From positions 119,200 through 183,199 of the forward strand of contig CAIJVD010000006.1 in assembly GCA_903824045.1 (NCBI GenBank): a stretch of DNA of 64,000 nucleotides. The letters are read 5' to 3'. Below the pieces are notes generated by a model. The model made no database searches and was not told the DNA's origin. It saw nothing but the letters and a program-made list of their open reading frames with translations. Shown here piece by piece: positions 37,855 through 49,632 of this stretch. This DNA comes from an uncultured Chlorobiaceae bacterium (GTDB lineage: Bacteria; Bacteroidota; Chlorobiia; Chlorobiales; Chlorobiaceae). The translations under genes were made by a program, and so were the position numbers. Numbering within the stretch: position 1 is the stretch's first letter; each line of letters opens with the position of its first letter.

Positions 37855-38796
37855 ATGCGGATTATTTTTATGGGCACCCCGGAGTTTGCCGTCCCTTCAC
37901 TGAGGGCGATTGCCGCTGCGGGCAAGGAGTTCGAGATCGTTCTTGTGGTTACCGGAGCTGACAAGCCCCGCAGAGGGCGCCATGCCGAAGCCGAACCCTC
38001 GCCGGTCAAGCAGGCGGCGCTTGGGCTCTCTCTTAGGGTCCATGAAGCCGATGATGTCAACGATCCCGCATTTGCAGCAACGATCGAGTCGCTGAAGCCT
38101 GATGTTATTGTGGTTGCCGCGTTCCGCATTCTGCCTCCTGCCGTTTACGAACAAGCCACTCTCGGCGCGTTCAATCTCCATGCCTCGCTTCTGCCGGCCT
38201 ACCGCGGTGCGGCACCCATCAACTGGGCGCTTATCAACGGTGAAAGCCAGACGGGTGTAACAACCTTTTTTCTCCAGAAGCGTGTCGATACAGGCAACAT
38301 CATCTTCCATCTCGCTACTCCGGTTGATCCCCTTGAAAATGCCACTGAACTGGCCGGCCGTCTTTCGGTGATCGGCGCCGGGGCGGTTGTGGAGACCCTC
38401 CGCCTGATCGCATCAGGCAGTGTGGCGGTATCGGGGCAGGATGAGACGCTTGCTTCGAGGGCGCCAAAGCTCGATCGTGAGAACACCCGAATCGTCTGGT
38501 CAAGGCCGGTCGCATCGCTGCATGATTTCATCCGGGGGCTCGCTCAGAAACCGGCGGCATGGACCACGTTCGAGGGGAAGACCATGAAGATCTTCAAGGC
38601 TGCTCCGGCTTTGAATGCTGCGGGGGAGCTCTCGGCGCCCGGAACCATTGCGGTTAGGGATGGTCGGCTCTACGCCCAGGGGTCCGACGGGTGGCTCGAA
38701 CTGCTCTGGCTCCAGCTCGAAGGGCGCAAGCCGATGGAGGCGGCCGAGTTTCTCCGGGGGTTCCGTCACGACAGCTCACCACTCAGCGTTGTGTGA
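37855..38796 (+). CDS. fmt: Methionyl-tRNA formyltransferase
   Basis: Fmt formylates initiator Met-tRNA. The 313-residue protein begins [19 protein letters not shown] with the formyltransferase domain, the [18 protein letters not shown] active-site region (NLHASLLP just before), and a C-terminal OB-like domain (about 205-310, with [21 protein letters not shown]). Length and motifs are normal. Confidence 0.96.
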   Translation: MRIIFMGTPEFAVPSLRAIAAAGKEFEIVLVVTGADKPRRGRHAEAEPSPVKQAALGLSLRVHEADDVNDPAFAATIESLKPDVIVVAAFRILPPAVYEQATLGAFNLHASLLPAYRGAAPINWALINGESQTGVTTFFLQKRVDTGNIIFHLATPVDPLENATELAGRLSVIGAGAVVETLRLIASGSVAVSGQDETLASRAPKLDRENTRIVWSRPVASLHDFIRGLAQKPAAWTTFEGKTMKIFKAAPALNAAGELSAPGTIAVRDGRLYAQGSDGWLELLWLQLEGRKPMEAAEFLRGFRHDSSPLSVV

Positions 38797-38920
38797 CCAT
38801 GAAAGGAGCGCTTTTGCTGCCACCGGAGGCGAATGGAATCCTTTTGATGATTTTTCAGAGGCGCCCTTATTTTGCGTATATTCCTCACCTTGAATTTTAT
38901 AAGACCTAAATGCTTTTTTT

Positions 38921-40738
38921 ATGGCCTCGTCCAGTACAGAAGTGAGTCGCATCAGGAACTTCTGCATCATAGCTCATATCGATCACGGCAAATCCACGCT
39001 GGCTGACCGCCTCCTGGAGATAACCAACACGCTCGACCGCACACAGATGTCCTCCGCACAGGTTCTCGACGACATGGATCTTGAGCGAGAGCGCGGCATC
39101 ACCATCAAGAGCCACGCCATACAGATGAAGTACAAGGCGGATGATGGCATTCTCTATACCCTGAACCTCATAGATACGCCGGGCCATGTTGACTTCAGCT
39201 ATGAGGTATCGCGTTCGCTTGCAGCCTGCGAGGGTGCGCTTCTCGTCGTTGATGCCACCCAGGGCGTAGAGGCCCAGACCATTGCCAATCTCTATCTTGC
39301 GCTCGATGCCGGGCTCGATATCATCCCGGTCATCAATAAAATTGACCTCCCTTCGTCAGATGTGGAGGGGGTTTCCCAGCAGATTATCGACCTTATCGGC
39401 ATCAAGCGGGAGGATATTCTGCCGGTATCGGCCAAAGCGGGTATCGGTGTGCATGAACTCATTGAGGCTATTGTCAAGCGTGTTCCTTCTCCGGCCGACA
39501 ACAACCATCTTCCTCTCAGGGCGCTCATTTTTGACTCGGTTTTTGATGCCTACCGTGGCGCGGTGATCTATCTGCGTATTGTGGAGGGGTCGCTGAGAAA
39601 GGGCGACAAGGTGCGTTTTTTTGCCAGCGACAAGATCTTTCTTGCTGACGAAATCGGCACGATGAGCATGAAGCGTCAGCCGAAAAACTTGCTTGAGTCG
39701 GGCGATGTCGGCTATCTGATCTGCTCCATCAAGGATGTCAAGGATGCCAAGGTCGGCGACACGGTCACGCTTGCTGAAAACCCTGCCTCCGAGCGGTTGG
39801 CCGGCTACAAGGATGTCAAGCCGATGGTCTTCAGCGGTCTCTATCCGATCAACTCGAACGAATTTGAGGATCTTCGCGAATCGCTCGAAAAGCTTGCGCT
39901 GAACGATGCCTCGCTTGTCTATACCCCCGAGACCTCCGTCGCGCTTGGCTTCGGCTTCAGATGCGGCTTTCTTGGTCTTCTGCACATGGAGATCATCCAG
40001 GAGCGCCTTGAGAGAGAGTACAACGTCAATATCATCACCACGGTGCCGAACGTCGAGTACCGTGTGGCGATGACCAACGGCGAGGTTGTCATTGTCGACA
40101 ACCCCTCCAAGATGCCTGAGCCCCAGCGCATCAGCATCGTTGAAGAACCCTATGTGAGCGTGCAGATCATTACGCTCTCTGAATATATCGGCAATATCAT
40201 GAAGCTCGGCATGGAGCGGCGCGGCGAGTACCGCAACACCGACTACCTCGATACGGCCCGGGTTATCATGCATTTTGATTTTCCGCTCGCCGAGATCGTC
40301 TTCGATTTCCACGACAAGCTCAAGTCGATTTCAAAGGGTTATGCCTCGATGGATTACGAGTATATCGGATATCGCGACTCGGATCTGGTGAAGCTCGATG
40401 TGCTGCTCAACGGGGAGGCGGTCGATGCGCTCTCGATTGTTGTGCATCGCTCGAAGTCCTATGACTGGGGCAAGAAGCTCTGCGGGAAGCTCAAAGGGAT
40501 CATCCCGAAGCAGATGTACGAGGTTGCCATCCAGGCGGCCATCGGCAGCAAGGTGATATCGCGCGAGACCATATCGGCGATGCGCAAAAACGTGCTTGCA
40601 AAGTGTTACGGCGGCGATATCAGCCGCAAACGCAAGCTGCTCGAGAAGCAGAAAGAGGGCAAGAAGCGCATGAAGCAGGTCGGCAGGGTAGAGGTTCCGC
40701 AGGAGGCATTCCTTGCGCTCCTCAATATTGACGAATAG
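38921..40738 (+). CDS. lepA: Elongation factor 4 (LepA)
   Basis: A translational GTPase that acts on the ribosome and has been linked to back-translocation and subunit biogenesis. The 605-residue protein has G1 [15 protein letters not shown], switch [31 protein letters not shown] as G4, then EF-G-like domains II, III and V. The LepA-specific C-terminal domain (about 490-600) ends with the conserved [23 protein letters not shown] 38921 begins [20 protein letters not shown]. It is followed 100 bp later by lepB, the classic lepA-lepB neighbourhood. Confidence 0.97.
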   Translation: MASSSTEVSRIRNFCIIAHIDHGKSTLADRLLEITNTLDRTQMSSAQVLDDMDLERERGITIKSHAIQMKYKADDGILYTLNLIDTPGHVDFSYEVSRSLAACEGALLVVDATQGVEAQTIANLYLALDAGLDIIPVINKIDLPSSDVEGVSQQIIDLIGIKREDILPVSAKAGIGVHELIEAIVKRVPSPADNNHLPLRALIFDSVFDAYRGAVIYLRIVEGSLRKGDKVRFFASDKIFLADEIGTMSMKRQPKNLLESGDVGYLICSIKDVKDAKVGDTVTLAENPASERLAGYKDVKPMVFSGLYPINSNEFEDLRESLEKLALNDASLVYTPETSVALGFGFRCGFLGLLHMEIIQERLEREYNVNIITTVPNVEYRVAMTNGEVVIVDNPSKMPEPQRISIVEEPYVSVQIITLSEYIGNIMKLGMERRGEYRNTDYLDTARVIMHFDFPLAEIVFDFHDKLKSISKGYASMDYEYIGYRDSDLVKLDVLLNGEAVDALSIVVHRSKSYDWGKKLCGKLKGIIPKQMYEVAIQAAIGSKVISRETISAMRKNVLAKCYGGDISRKRKLLEKQKEGKKRMKQVGRVEVPQEAFLALLNIDE

Positions 40739-40775
40739 GAGCGTGCGCCTGCACTGGAAGTGAAGAGAAACAGCG

Positions 40776-40815
40776 TCCGACAAGCGCGTTGAGGGGGCGG
40801 CTTGTCGGGATTTTC
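40776..40815 (+). terminator. Hairpin after lepA
   Basis: CCGACAAGC (40777-40785) pairs with GCTTGTCGG (40800-40808) across a 14-nt loop and is followed by GATTTTC. The T-run is short, so termination is uncertain. The arms match the dispersed CCCGACAAGTCGGG palindrome. Confidence 0.45.
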
Positions 40816-40838
40816 AGAACGATTAAACCGTTACAGCA

Positions 40839-41669
40839 TTGAGTACACAGCAGGGTAAAGGGGAAAAGCAGCATTCAAGGGAGTGGTTCGAGGCGCTCAT
40901 CATCGCGGCGATCTTTGCCACCATTCTGCGCGTCTTTGTCATAGAATCCTACCGCATCCCGACGGGATCGATGGAGAATACGCTGCTTGCCGGTGACTTC
41001 CTTTTTGTCAACAAATATGTCTACGGCCCGAAAGTGCCCTTCACCGACCTGCGCATTCCGGGTATCGGCAAGGTCGAGCGGGGCGATATCATTGTTTTCA
41101 AGTTTCCAAAGGACCGTTCAATCAACTATATCAAACGGTGTGTCGCCGTCAGTGGCGATGTTCTGGAGGTTCATGACCGGCAGCTTTCGATCAACGGCAA
41201 ACCCGTTCCGCTCCCTCCGCACGCTCAGTTTATCGGCACCCGGATGCATCCTGGCGAGCGCGACGAGATGATTTTCCCGCAGTTTTCCACCTTCAACAAG
41301 GACAACTACGGCCCGATCCGCATCCCCCGCAAGGGAGACCGCCTGAAGCTTGATGCCCTGAGCTTCCCGCTCTACGCATCACTTATTGCGGACGAAGGGC
41401 ATGAGGTGAGCTTGCAGGGTCGGCTGGTCTTCATCGACGGAGCGCCGGCTTCGGAGTACACGGTAAAGTTCAACTATTACTTTGCGATGGGGGACAATCG
41501 CGACAACAGTCTCGACAGCCGTTTCTGGGGATTTTTGCCGGAGAAGGATCTTGTTGGTCAGGCGCTCATGGTCTACTGGTCATGGAATCCCGACATGTCG
41601 CTTATTTTCGACCCGGTAAGCAAGCTCGCCTCTATTCGCTGGCAGCGATCCGGCATGATGATTCACTGA
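40839..41669 (+). CDS. lepB: Signal peptidase I
   Basis: LepB cleaves signal peptides of exported proteins. Catalytic Ser44 lies in IPTGSMENTLLAGD and Lys99 in SINYIKRCVAVSGD; the GDNRDNSLDSRFWG box follows near the C-terminus. A single membrane helix (about 14-33) anchors the enzyme. At 276 residues it includes a longer insert between the lysine box and the GDNRDNS box than many short forms. The only usable start in frame is TTG 40839, since a TAA lies 15 bp upstream and no ATG precedes the catalytic serine. Confidence 0.94.
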   Translation: MSTQQGKGEKQHSREWFEALIIAAIFATILRVFVIESYRIPTGSMENTLLAGDFLFVNKYVYGPKVPFTDLRIPGIGKVERGDIIVFKFPKDRSINYIKRCVAVSGDVLEVHDRQLSINGKPVPLPPHAQFIGTRMHPGERDEMIFPQFSTFNKDNYGPIRIPRKGDRLKLDALSFPLYASLIADEGHEVSLQGRLVFIDGAPASEYTVKFNYYFAMGDNRDNSLDSRFWGFLPEKDLVGQALMVYWSWNPDMSLIFDPVSKLASIRWQRSGMMIH

Positions 41670-42095
41670 GAGGCGGAGACGCTCCTCCTCGTTGAGAATG
41701 TTCCGGCAGAGGGCCTCTTGCGAAGAGCGCATGGCAGCATTGCTGATAAGCATCTTTTCAAGGGAGGGGGAGTCCAGGGTGAGGGTTTTTATGGTGATGG
41801 CAGGGGCTGAGTTACCTGTTCCCGCGTTGCTGCCACTTTCACTGAGGACGATCTGGTTGAGGGTAAAGGTGTCGAGCCCGATATCCGATTTGATCGACTT
41901 GATCGATAGCTGTTGCCGGTTGTCCGTTGCCTGGCTGAATGAGCTGGCAAGGTTCGCTTTGAAGCCGGCGTTCAGATAGATATTGGTGGAGAGATAGTAG
42001 AGCATGTAGGCCGCCGGAAAGAGCACTCCGGGCGAAAGCAGCAAGGCCTTTATCCAGTTGCGGACGAATTGTTTCTGAGGTAATCTGGGGGGCAT
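41580..42095 (-). CDS. Putative membrane-anchored protein overlapping the lepB 3' end
   Basis: The frame encodes about 171 residues: one membrane helix (about 15-37, ALLLSPGVLFPAAYMLYYLS) and a periplasmic part with LSIKSIKSDIGLDTFTLNQI and TIKTLTLDSPSLEKMLISNA, a repeated amphipathic strand pattern like that seen in AsmA- or DUF748-like proteins. Its last 30 codons lie antisense to lepB and look like shadow sequence. Start ATG 42095 or TTG 42137 (the latter with AAGG before it). I think it is real but am not certain of either end. It is divergent from trpE. Confidence 0.55.
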   Translation of the reverse strand: MPPRLPQKQFVRNWIKALLLSPGVLFPAAYMLYYLSTNIYLNAGFKANLASSFSQATDNRQQLSIKSIKSDIGLDTFTLNQIVLSESGSNAGTGNSAPAITIKTLTLDSPSLEKMLISNAAMRSSQEALCRNILNEEERLRLSVNHHAGSLPANRGELAYRVENKRHVGIP

Positions 42096-42177
42096 GATTA
42101 CGCTTGTGTTTGTAGTGGCGTTGTCAGGTCCTTGCAATGAACCTTATTCTTCAAGGTACAAATAATTTCTTTTAGTT

Positions 42178-43668
42178 ATGCACTCAGCCCAACGGCATGC
42201 GCCATATCTGCTCAAGCCGCTTTTCAAGGAGATTCATGCCGACACCGAGACGCCGGTATCGGTTTATCTCAAACTGCAACGCCCCTTTTCATGTCTTCTC
42301 GAGTCGGTTGAGGGGGAGGAGCTGCTTGCCCGCTTCTCCTATATCGCCATCGATCCGGTTGCTATTCTGAAGGGGACGGTTAACGGAGAGTCGGAGGTAC
42401 GGATTCTTGATCAGAAGTTCAGCGGGCTTTCAGCAATAGCCGCAGCGGAGAGTGACCTGCGCCTGAAGATAGACCGCACGATTGCGGCATTTGATACCGA
42501 GGAGATCCCCCGCAAAAAGAACGGCTCACCCCAGATGATCACCTCCGGTGTGTTCGGCTATTTTGGCTATGATGCCATGCATCTTGTCGAGCGCATACCC
42601 AGCCCCGAACTCTCTGATCCGGCCGGGCTGCCTGATATTGTGCTTCTCTTCTGCGACACCCTGGTGATTTTCGACAATATCATGCGCAAGGTGTTCATTG
42701 TATCGAACTATCTGGATGAGAGCGACAAGGCGGAAGCTTTGCGGAAAATAGAGTTGATAGCCGATCAGATGTTCCGCCCTCTGCAGCGTGACGAGATTGC
42801 CCTGCGCCCCGAGAATGCCGAACCGGTCGTTTCGAACACCACCAGGGAGGAGTACCTCAACAAGGTGGAGATAGCCAAGGAGTATATTCTGGCCGGCGAT
42901 ATTTTTCAGGTGCAGATTTCTCAGCGCCTTCGCCGCAAGCTCAATACCAGGCCTTTTGACGTCTACAGGATGCTCCGTACCATCAACCCCTCACCCTACC
43001 TCTACTATTACGATCTGGGCGAGTTTCAGATCGTCGGCTCATCTCCTGAGCTGCTGGTCAAGGTTGAGCGCGACACCGCGGGACGCAGGATTGTCGATAC
43101 CCGGCCGATTGCCGGCACAAGGCACCGCGGGAGCAGTTTTGAGGAGGATGTGCGCATAACACGCGAACTTCTTTCCGATGAGAAGGAGTGCGCTGAGCAC
43201 CTTATGCTCATAGACCTGAGCCGCAACGATATCGGCCGAATTGCCAAAATCGGTACGGTCGAGACCAACGAGATGATGATTGTTGAAAAATATTCTCACG
43301 TGATGCATATTGTCAGTAATGTTCGCGGAGAGCTTCAGGACGATCTCGGCGCCATGGATGCCTTCTGGTCATGTTTTCCGGCGGGAACCCTTACCGGAGC
43401 CCCGAAGGTTCGTGCCATGGAGATCATTTACGAGCTTGAAAAGGAGAAAAGGGGATTGTACGGAGGCGCGGTCGGGTTTCTCGATTTCAAGGGGAATCTC
43501 ACCACGGCCATTGCAATTCGTACCATGGTTGTCGAAGGCGGGACTATCTATTTCCAGGCTGCCGGAGGCATTGTTGCCGATTCGAAGCCAGAGTCGGAGT
43601 ACGAAGAGACCATGAATAAAATGAAAGCCGGGTTGACGGCAGTTGAAAATATTGAACACCTTGGCTGA
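42178..43668 (+). CDS. trpE: Anthranilate synthase component I
   Basis: TrpE makes anthranilate from chorismate with ammonia from TrpG. The 496-residue protein has the N-terminal tryptophan-binding region with LLESVEGEELLARFSYI, the catalytic core from about 230 (ILAGDIFQVQISQRL, SPSPYLYYYDLG-like INPSPYLYYYDLG, SSPELLVKVE, RPIAGTRHRG), and the C-terminal ASGTLTGAPK-type box (here FPAGTLTGAPKVRAMEII) and AIAIRTMVVEGG. The LLESVE motif is the usual feedback element for tryptophan. No trpG follows, so trpE is separate from the rest of the trp genes. Confidence 0.95.
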   Translation: MHSAQRHAPYLLKPLFKEIHADTETPVSVYLKLQRPFSCLLESVEGEELLARFSYIAIDPVAILKGTVNGESEVRILDQKFSGLSAIAAAESDLRLKIDRTIAAFDTEEIPRKKNGSPQMITSGVFGYFGYDAMHLVERIPSPELSDPAGLPDIVLLFCDTLVIFDNIMRKVFIVSNYLDESDKAEALRKIELIADQMFRPLQRDEIALRPENAEPVVSNTTREEYLNKVEIAKEYILAGDIFQVQISQRLRRKLNTRPFDVYRMLRTINPSPYLYYYDLGEFQIVGSSPELLVKVERDTAGRRIVDTRPIAGTRHRGSSFEEDVRITRELLSDEKECAEHLMLIDLSRNDIGRIAKIGTVETNEMMIVEKYSHVMHIVSNVRGELQDDLGAMDAFWSCFPAGTLTGAPKVRAMEIIYELEKEKRGLYGGAVGFLDFKGNLTTAIAIRTMVVEGGTIYFQAAGGIVADSKPESEYEETMNKMKAGLTAVENIEHLG

Positions 43669-43692
43669 CTATCAACATCTACAGTTATACCG

Positions 43693-45222
43693 ATGAGCAA
43701 GAGACGCATGAACATGAAAAACCTGCTTCTTGTTTTTGCAGGGATGGCGGCAGGCGCCCTGGTCTTTTCCAATCTCGAGTTCACTTTCGACCTCGGCGGG
43801 GCGACCCTTTCCAGCAGGCCTAATTTGGCTCTTGCAAAGAGTGATATCGAAAACTACCCAATTCAGTCACTCAAGAGCTTCAACGAGGCATTTGTCCAGA
43901 TTGCCGACTCCGCGACCCCATCCGTGGTGACTATTTTCACTGAAAAGACGGTCAACCAGCGGGTTGGTTCACCTTTCGAACTCTTTGGACGTTCGTTCGA
44001 TGAGTTTTTTGGAATGCCAAAGGGCGCACCCCAGAACGGAGGCGGTTCCAACGGCCGCAAGGAGGTCCAGAAAGGGCTCGGATCCGGAGTGATTGTGACC
44101 GAAGACGGATACATACTGACCAACAACCATGTCGTCAATGACGCCGATGTGGTCTACATTCGAACTTCTGAGAACAGAAAGATCCAGGCCAGGGTCATCG
44201 GCAAGGATCCAAAAACCGATCTTGCCGTTATCAAGGTTGACGAGAAGGGGCTGAAGCCTATGGTGCTCGGCGACAGTGACAGGCTCAGGGTTGGTGAGTG
44301 GGTTATTGCCATCGGAAGCCCTCTTGGCGAGAATCTTGCCAGAACCGTTACCCAGGGAATCGTCAGCGCCAAGGGCCGGGCAAATGTGGGGCTGGCCGAT
44401 TACGAGGATTTCATTCAGACTGATGCGGCTATCAACCCCGGTAATTCGGGTGGAGCACTGGTCAATATCAATGGCGAGCTGATCGGTATCAATACCGCCA
44501 TCGCCTCACGGACCGGCGGTTTCGAGGGTATAGGTTTTGCCGTTCCATCCAATATGGCCCGCAAGGTGATGACCGCCCTGATCACCACCGGAAAGGTTAG
44601 CAGAGGATACTTCGGTATCAGCATTCAGGATATCGACGAGAACATTGCCAAAGCCTTGCATATCAATACCGGCGAAGGGGTGCTGGTAGGAATGGTTGTT
44701 CCGGGCGGTCCTGCCGCAAAGGCGGGTATTAAAACCGGTGACGTCATTCTTGATTTTAACGATGTGAAGGTGAAGCGAGGCGTTGAGCTGCGCAATGCCA
44801 TTGCCTCCATTGCTCCCGGTACCATTGTAAAGGTGAGGGTGAACAGGGATGGCAACATACGGCACGTTTCCATCCGCCTGGAGGAGCTGGAGACGAAGGA
44901 GGTAGCCTCTGCAAAATCGGGAGCGCAGGAGACGGCATCGGCAGCGCTTGGGTTCAGGGCAGAGGAACTGACCGCCCAACTGGCCCAGAAGCTGAATCTG
45001 AAGCCAGGGCCGGGCAAGGTGGTTATCACCGCCATTGATCCTTCCTCCAAGGCCGGGCAGGCTGGTCTGAAGGCTGGAGATATCATTCTTTCGGTGAACA
45101 AGCAGGGCGTTACATCGTTTGCCAGCTACTCCATGCTGGTCAAAAGCGTGAAAAGCGGTGATCTTGTTCTGCTGCTCGTTGACAGGGCCGGAAACAGCAT
45201 CTATTTTGCCTTTAATGTGTAA
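43693..45222 (+). CDS. DegP/HtrA-family periplasmic serine protease
   Basis: This protease-chaperone controls misfolded envelope proteins. The 509-residue protein has an N-terminal membrane/signal segment (about 9-26), then the trypsin-like domain with the triad His146 (TNNHVV), Asp176 (KTDLAVIK) and Ser252 (GNSGGAL), and two PDZ domains (about 300-395 and 415-505). The signal region may be uncleaved, so the protein could be membrane-anchored like DegS, but two PDZ domains point to DegP/DegQ. Its start is 25 bp after the trpE stop; a strong terminator follows. Confidence 0.95.
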   Translation: MSKRRMNMKNLLLVFAGMAAGALVFSNLEFTFDLGGATLSSRPNLALAKSDIENYPIQSLKSFNEAFVQIADSATPSVVTIFTEKTVNQRVGSPFELFGRSFDEFFGMPKGAPQNGGGSNGRKEVQKGLGSGVIVTEDGYILTNNHVVNDADVVYIRTSENRKIQARVIGKDPKTDLAVIKVDEKGLKPMVLGDSDRLRVGEWVIAIGSPLGENLARTVTQGIVSAKGRANVGLADYEDFIQTDAAINPGNSGGALVNINGELIGINTAIASRTGGFEGIGFAVPSNMARKVMTALITTGKVSRGYFGISIQDIDENIAKALHINTGEGVLVGMVVPGGPAAKAGIKTGDVILDFNDVKVKRGVELRNAIASIAPGTIVKVRVNRDGNIRHVSIRLEELETKEVASAKSGAQETASAALGFRAEELTAQLAQKLNLKPGPGKVVITAIDPSSKAGQAGLKAGDIILSVNKQGVTSFASYSMLVKSVKSGDLVLLLVDRAGNSIYFAFNV

Positions 45223-45266
45223 AGTTTTTTTGCCTGAAGAAGTAAGAGTTGTACATTGAAGGAGCA

Positions 45267-45305
45267 AGTAAAGTCAGCGCAAGCAGCTGACTTTACTTTT
45301 TTTTG
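45267..45305 (+). terminator. Terminator after the DegP gene
   Basis: AGTAAAGTCAGC (45267-45278) pairs with GCTGACTTTACT (45286-45297) around a 7-nt loop and is followed by a long T-run. Confidence 0.9.
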
Positions 45306-45392
45306 TTTTCCATGAGTATCCCCAGCTGGCCGTACCCGTTTCCTGTATGTAAAAGGTTGTTTCATAGTATTTTCAACATAAAAGAGCGAGTG

Positions 45393-45872
45393 ATGAGTGA
45401 CAGAATCTACCTGACCAGAGATGGCTATAATCGCCTGAAAGAGGAGCTCTATGTGCTGGTCCATGAAACCAGAAGGGAAGTTCTGGAAAAGATTGCTGAG
45501 GCTCGGGGGCATGGGGATCTGAGCGAAAATGCAGAGTACGATGCGGCACGCGAGGAGCAGTCGCAGACTGAAGCGCGCATCGCTGATCTTGAAAACAAGC
45601 TTGCTTCGGCAACGATTCTCGATCCCAAGCAGATCAAGACAGACAAGGTCTACATCCTGACCTCTGTGAAACTGCGAAATCTGGATGGAGAGCGCGAGAC
45701 AATTGAATATACGCTTGTCTCATCCGAAGAGGCCGACAGTGACCTCGGAAAGATCTCCGTGCGTTCACCGGTTGGCAAGGCGCTGATCGGAAAGTGTGTC
45801 GGTGAAAAAGTTGAGATAATGGTGCCCAAAGGGGTGCTCCATTATGAGATTTTAGAGATTTTTGTTAAATAG
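45393..45872 (+). CDS. greA: Transcription elongation factor GreA
   Basis: GreA rescues stalled RNA polymerase by stimulating transcript cleavage. The 159-residue protein has the N-terminal coiled coil with the acidic tip in [20 protein letters not shown] and the FKBP-like C-terminal domain ([20 protein letters not shown]). ATG 45393 ([19 protein letters not shown]) gives normal family length; the frame upstream to 45303 has no family similarity. It is followed by the small Sm-like gene and tpiA. Confidence 0.96.
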   Translation: MSDRIYLTRDGYNRLKEELYVLVHETRREVLEKIAEARGHGDLSENAEYDAAREEQSQTEARIADLENKLASATILDPKQIKTDKVYILTSVKLRNLDGERETIEYTLVSSEEADSDLGKISVRSPVGKALIGKCVGEKVEIMVPKGVLHYEILEIFVK

Positions 45873-45896
45873 GGGACAACTTAAACCATCCACGCA

Positions 45897-46121
45897 ATGG
45901 GTAAACGTCAAATTATCTATCGCCGCGACAAGATCGTCGGCAATCAGGATCTGCTTAATCGTGAAGTCAATCTGGTTACCAGCGAAGACCGGGTATGGCA
46001 CGGCAGGATTGTTGCCGTAGGTAGCAGTGATGTCGAACTCAAGGATGCCCGTTCTGGGAAACACCGCTTCAGCCTCGACCAGGTGGACCGGATCTATTGT
46101 GATGTAACAACGGACTATTAA
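45897..46121 (+). CDS. Small Sm-like (beta-barrel) protein of unknown function
   Basis: The 74-residue protein [20 protein letters not shown] continues [20 protein letters not shown] and then a second strand pair ([20 protein letters not shown]). This strand-glycine-strand pattern, with a V-L-T...W-G-I-V-V run and a later IY-D end, resembles the Sm fold found in Hfq and LSm proteins, but it lacks the Hfq motif. Function is not known; nucleic-acid binding would be a fair guess. It stands between greA and tpiA, and tpiA starts 5 bp after its stop, so the three are probably cotranscribed. Confidence 0.8.
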   Translation: MGKRQIIYRRDKIVGNQDLLNREVNLVTSEDRVWHGRIVAVGSSDVELKDARSGKHRFSLDQVDRIYCDVTTDY

Positions 46122-46126
46122 AAGAT

Positions 46127-46879
46127 ATGCGCAGAAAAATTGTTGTTGGTAACTGGAAAATGAACAATACCATTACCGAATCGGCCGCCCTTGCGACGGC
46201 TATTGTCGGTGAACTTGGTGCTGGATTTTCGGGGTGCGAGGTTGGTATTGCCCCAACCTTCATTGCCTTGCAGGAAGCAGGCAGCATCATCGAGGGAAGT
46301 GCGGTTCAGCTTGTCGCCCAGAACTGCCACTATGAGAATGATGGAGCATTTACCGGCGAGGTTTCGGCCCGCATGGTCAAGGCCGCCGGCTGTTCTTACG
46401 TGATTATCGGACATTCCGAGCGCCGTCAGTTTTTTGGAGAGACAAACGCTACGGTCAACCTCCGCGTGAAAAAAGCTCTCTCGGAAGGACTCAAGGTCAT
46501 TCTCTGTGTTGGCGAAACCCTCGGGGAGCGTGAATCCGGCATTATGGCCTCAGTGGTCACCACCCAGGTCCGCGAAGGTCTGGCGGGTGTCAGCGATATC
46601 ACTGAGATTGTTGTTGCCTATGAGCCTGTATGGGCCATCGGCACCGGAAAGACCGCCTCCTCCGCCCAGGCCGAAGAGGTGCACCTTCTTATCCGCACCA
46701 CCATTGCCGAACTCTACGGTCAAAAGGCTGCCAGCCACCTCCGTATCCAGTACGGTGGAAGCGTCAAGCCATCAAACGCAGTTGAACTCTTTGCCATGCC
46801 GAACATCGATGGCGGGCTTATCGGTGGAGCCGCCCTCAATGCTGCCGACTTCGTGGCAATCATAAGAGCCGCTTCATAA
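46127..46879 (+). CDS. tpiA: Triosephosphate isomerase
   Basis: TpiA interconverts glyceraldehyde-3-phosphate and dihydroxyacetone phosphate. The 250-residue TIM barrel shows GNWKMNNT near the N-terminus, the electrophilic His in [14 protein letters not shown], the catalytic Glu in [16 protein letters not shown], and the phosphate-binding [10 protein letters not shown] and [10 protein letters not shown]. Its start is translationally coupled to the small Sm-like gene. A terminator follows. Confidence 0.97.
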   Translation: MRRKIVVGNWKMNNTITESAALATAIVGELGAGFSGCEVGIAPTFIALQEAGSIIEGSAVQLVAQNCHYENDGAFTGEVSARMVKAAGCSYVIIGHSERRQFFGETNATVNLRVKKALSEGLKVILCVGETLGERESGIMASVVTTQVREGLAGVSDITEIVVAYEPVWAIGTGKTASSAQAEEVHLLIRTTIAELYGQKAASHLRIQYGGSVKPSNAVELFAMPNIDGGLIGGAALNAADFVAIIRAAS

Positions 46880-46901
46880 GAGCTGAAAATATTGTGGAAA
46901 A

Positions 46902-46931
46902 GAAAAAGGCGCTGATAAGGCGCCTTTTTTT
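46902..46931. terminator. Terminator after tpiA
   Basis: AAAAAGGCGC pairs with GGCGCC and the T-run that follows (GGCGCCTTTTTTT), about 25 bp after the tpiA stop. A-rich and T-rich flanks allow two-way action. Confidence 0.8.
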
Positions 46932-46940
46932 ATGGTAGAA

Positions 46941-46954
46941 TCCAGAATCCAGAA
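46941..46954. repeat. Two tandem copies of TCCAGAA
   Basis: Same 7-bp unit as at 19476-19503, here right after the tpiA terminator and just downstream of the thiC stop. Confidence 0.8.
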
Positions 46955-46959
46955 TCTTC

Positions 46960-48666
<1,707 letters not shown>

Positions 48667-48677
48667 TTAACAAAAGT

Positions 48678-48706
48678 GCCCTGTCGGAAGAGGGAAAGAT
48701 CAGGGC
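48678..48706 (-). promoter_or_regulatory. Hairpin in the thiC leader
   Basis: GCCCTG (48678-48683) pairs with CAGGGC (48701-48706), 21 bp before the thiC start; on the minus strand it is followed by ACTTTTG. It could be an attenuator or simply mask the ribosome site. It does not fit a TPP aptamer, which needs a CUGAGA box. Confidence 0.35.
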
Positions 48707-48915
48707 TCTTCAAGTGGGAAATGTAACGGCACAATACCGAAATTCGTCTTATTTTACAAATGAACCTGCCGGCGCACCCCCTTCAGGATAGGGGTTTTAC
48801 GGCTGCGTTGGGAGCGGGATAATTCTGAAAAAAAACGATTTGCCGGCGGCAGGTGTTGGTTCGGCAGTGCGGGTTATATCTCTCTTTTATTCAATGCTTG
48901 CAACCTTGATGAACA

Positions 48916-49521
48916 ATGAACAGAGCTCTTCCGATTTTCTTCAGCATGGCCTTTGCCCTGCTTCTGCTGGTCACTCCCGCTCAAGCTGGCAACCCCTACT
49001 TCAGCGGCAATGCCGGACTCTCTTTTTCTGGAACCGAGAGTGTTGAAAATACAACCAGCTCAACCCTTCAGAAACTTCCTGTTGACGGAGGACCGAACCT
49101 GCAGGCTGCTCTTGGCTACAGGGAGGGGAGCTGGCGCCTGGAGGGTGAGTTGGGATATCAGAACAAGGGGCTTGGCCTTAGCGGCAACGGTGGTCATCTC
49201 AGGGCAACCTCTCTGCTTTTGAACGGTTATTACGATTTCAGCGGAGGCGGCGTTGAGCCCTATCTTACGGCAGGCATAGGCGGGGCCGGCGTAAGCATGA
49301 GTGACTGGACTGTCGGTGCCGACAGCTACAGCTCTTCCGGCAACACAACAAAGCTTGCCTGGCAGGCGGGTGCAGGGCTCTCTTTTCCCGTTTGCGTCTG
49401 CACGTGTACGGCAATTGAGGTGCGCTACCGCTATTTTGCCACCACACGCATTGCCGACGGCAGCCATGCCTATTCACCTTCAACCAGTTCGATTCTGCTT
49501 GGTCTCAGGGTCGGTTTCTGA
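48916..49521 (+). CDS. Outer-membrane beta-barrel protein
   Basis: The 201-residue protein has a clear signal peptide (MNRALPIFFSMAFALLLLV, cleavage after AQA). The mature part alternates polar and hydrophobic residues in strands (LQAALGYREGSWRLEGELGY, LLLNGYYDFSGGGVEPYLTA) and ends with an aromatic residue (LGLRVGF), as expected for Omp85-assembled barrels of the OmpA/OprF-like porin family. An unusual cysteine-rich loop, CVCTC, lies before a strand near residue 155. Function is unknown. It is divergent from thiC. Confidence 0.8.
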   Translation: MNRALPIFFSMAFALLLLVTPAQAGNPYFSGNAGLSFSGTESVENTTSSTLQKLPVDGGPNLQAALGYREGSWRLEGELGYQNKGLGLSGNGGHLRATSLLLNGYYDFSGGGVEPYLTAGIGGAGVSMSDWTVGADSYSSSGNTTKLAWQAGAGLSFPVCVCTCTAIEVRYRYFATTRIADGSHAYSPSTSSILLGLRVGF

Positions 49522-49632
49522 AGAGAGGGCGCAACTCACTGACATCTGGTTTGTCGTCGCCGGCCAAAAAAATCGTATCATATCAGGCTATCGGGAACTC
49601 TCCCGAGAGCGTTGAACCGATGCATTTTTACT

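Noticed and set aside
44506..45267. Minus-strand 253-codon frame antisense to the DegP gene
   Set aside because: Antisense shadow of a conserved protease; no recognisable domain.
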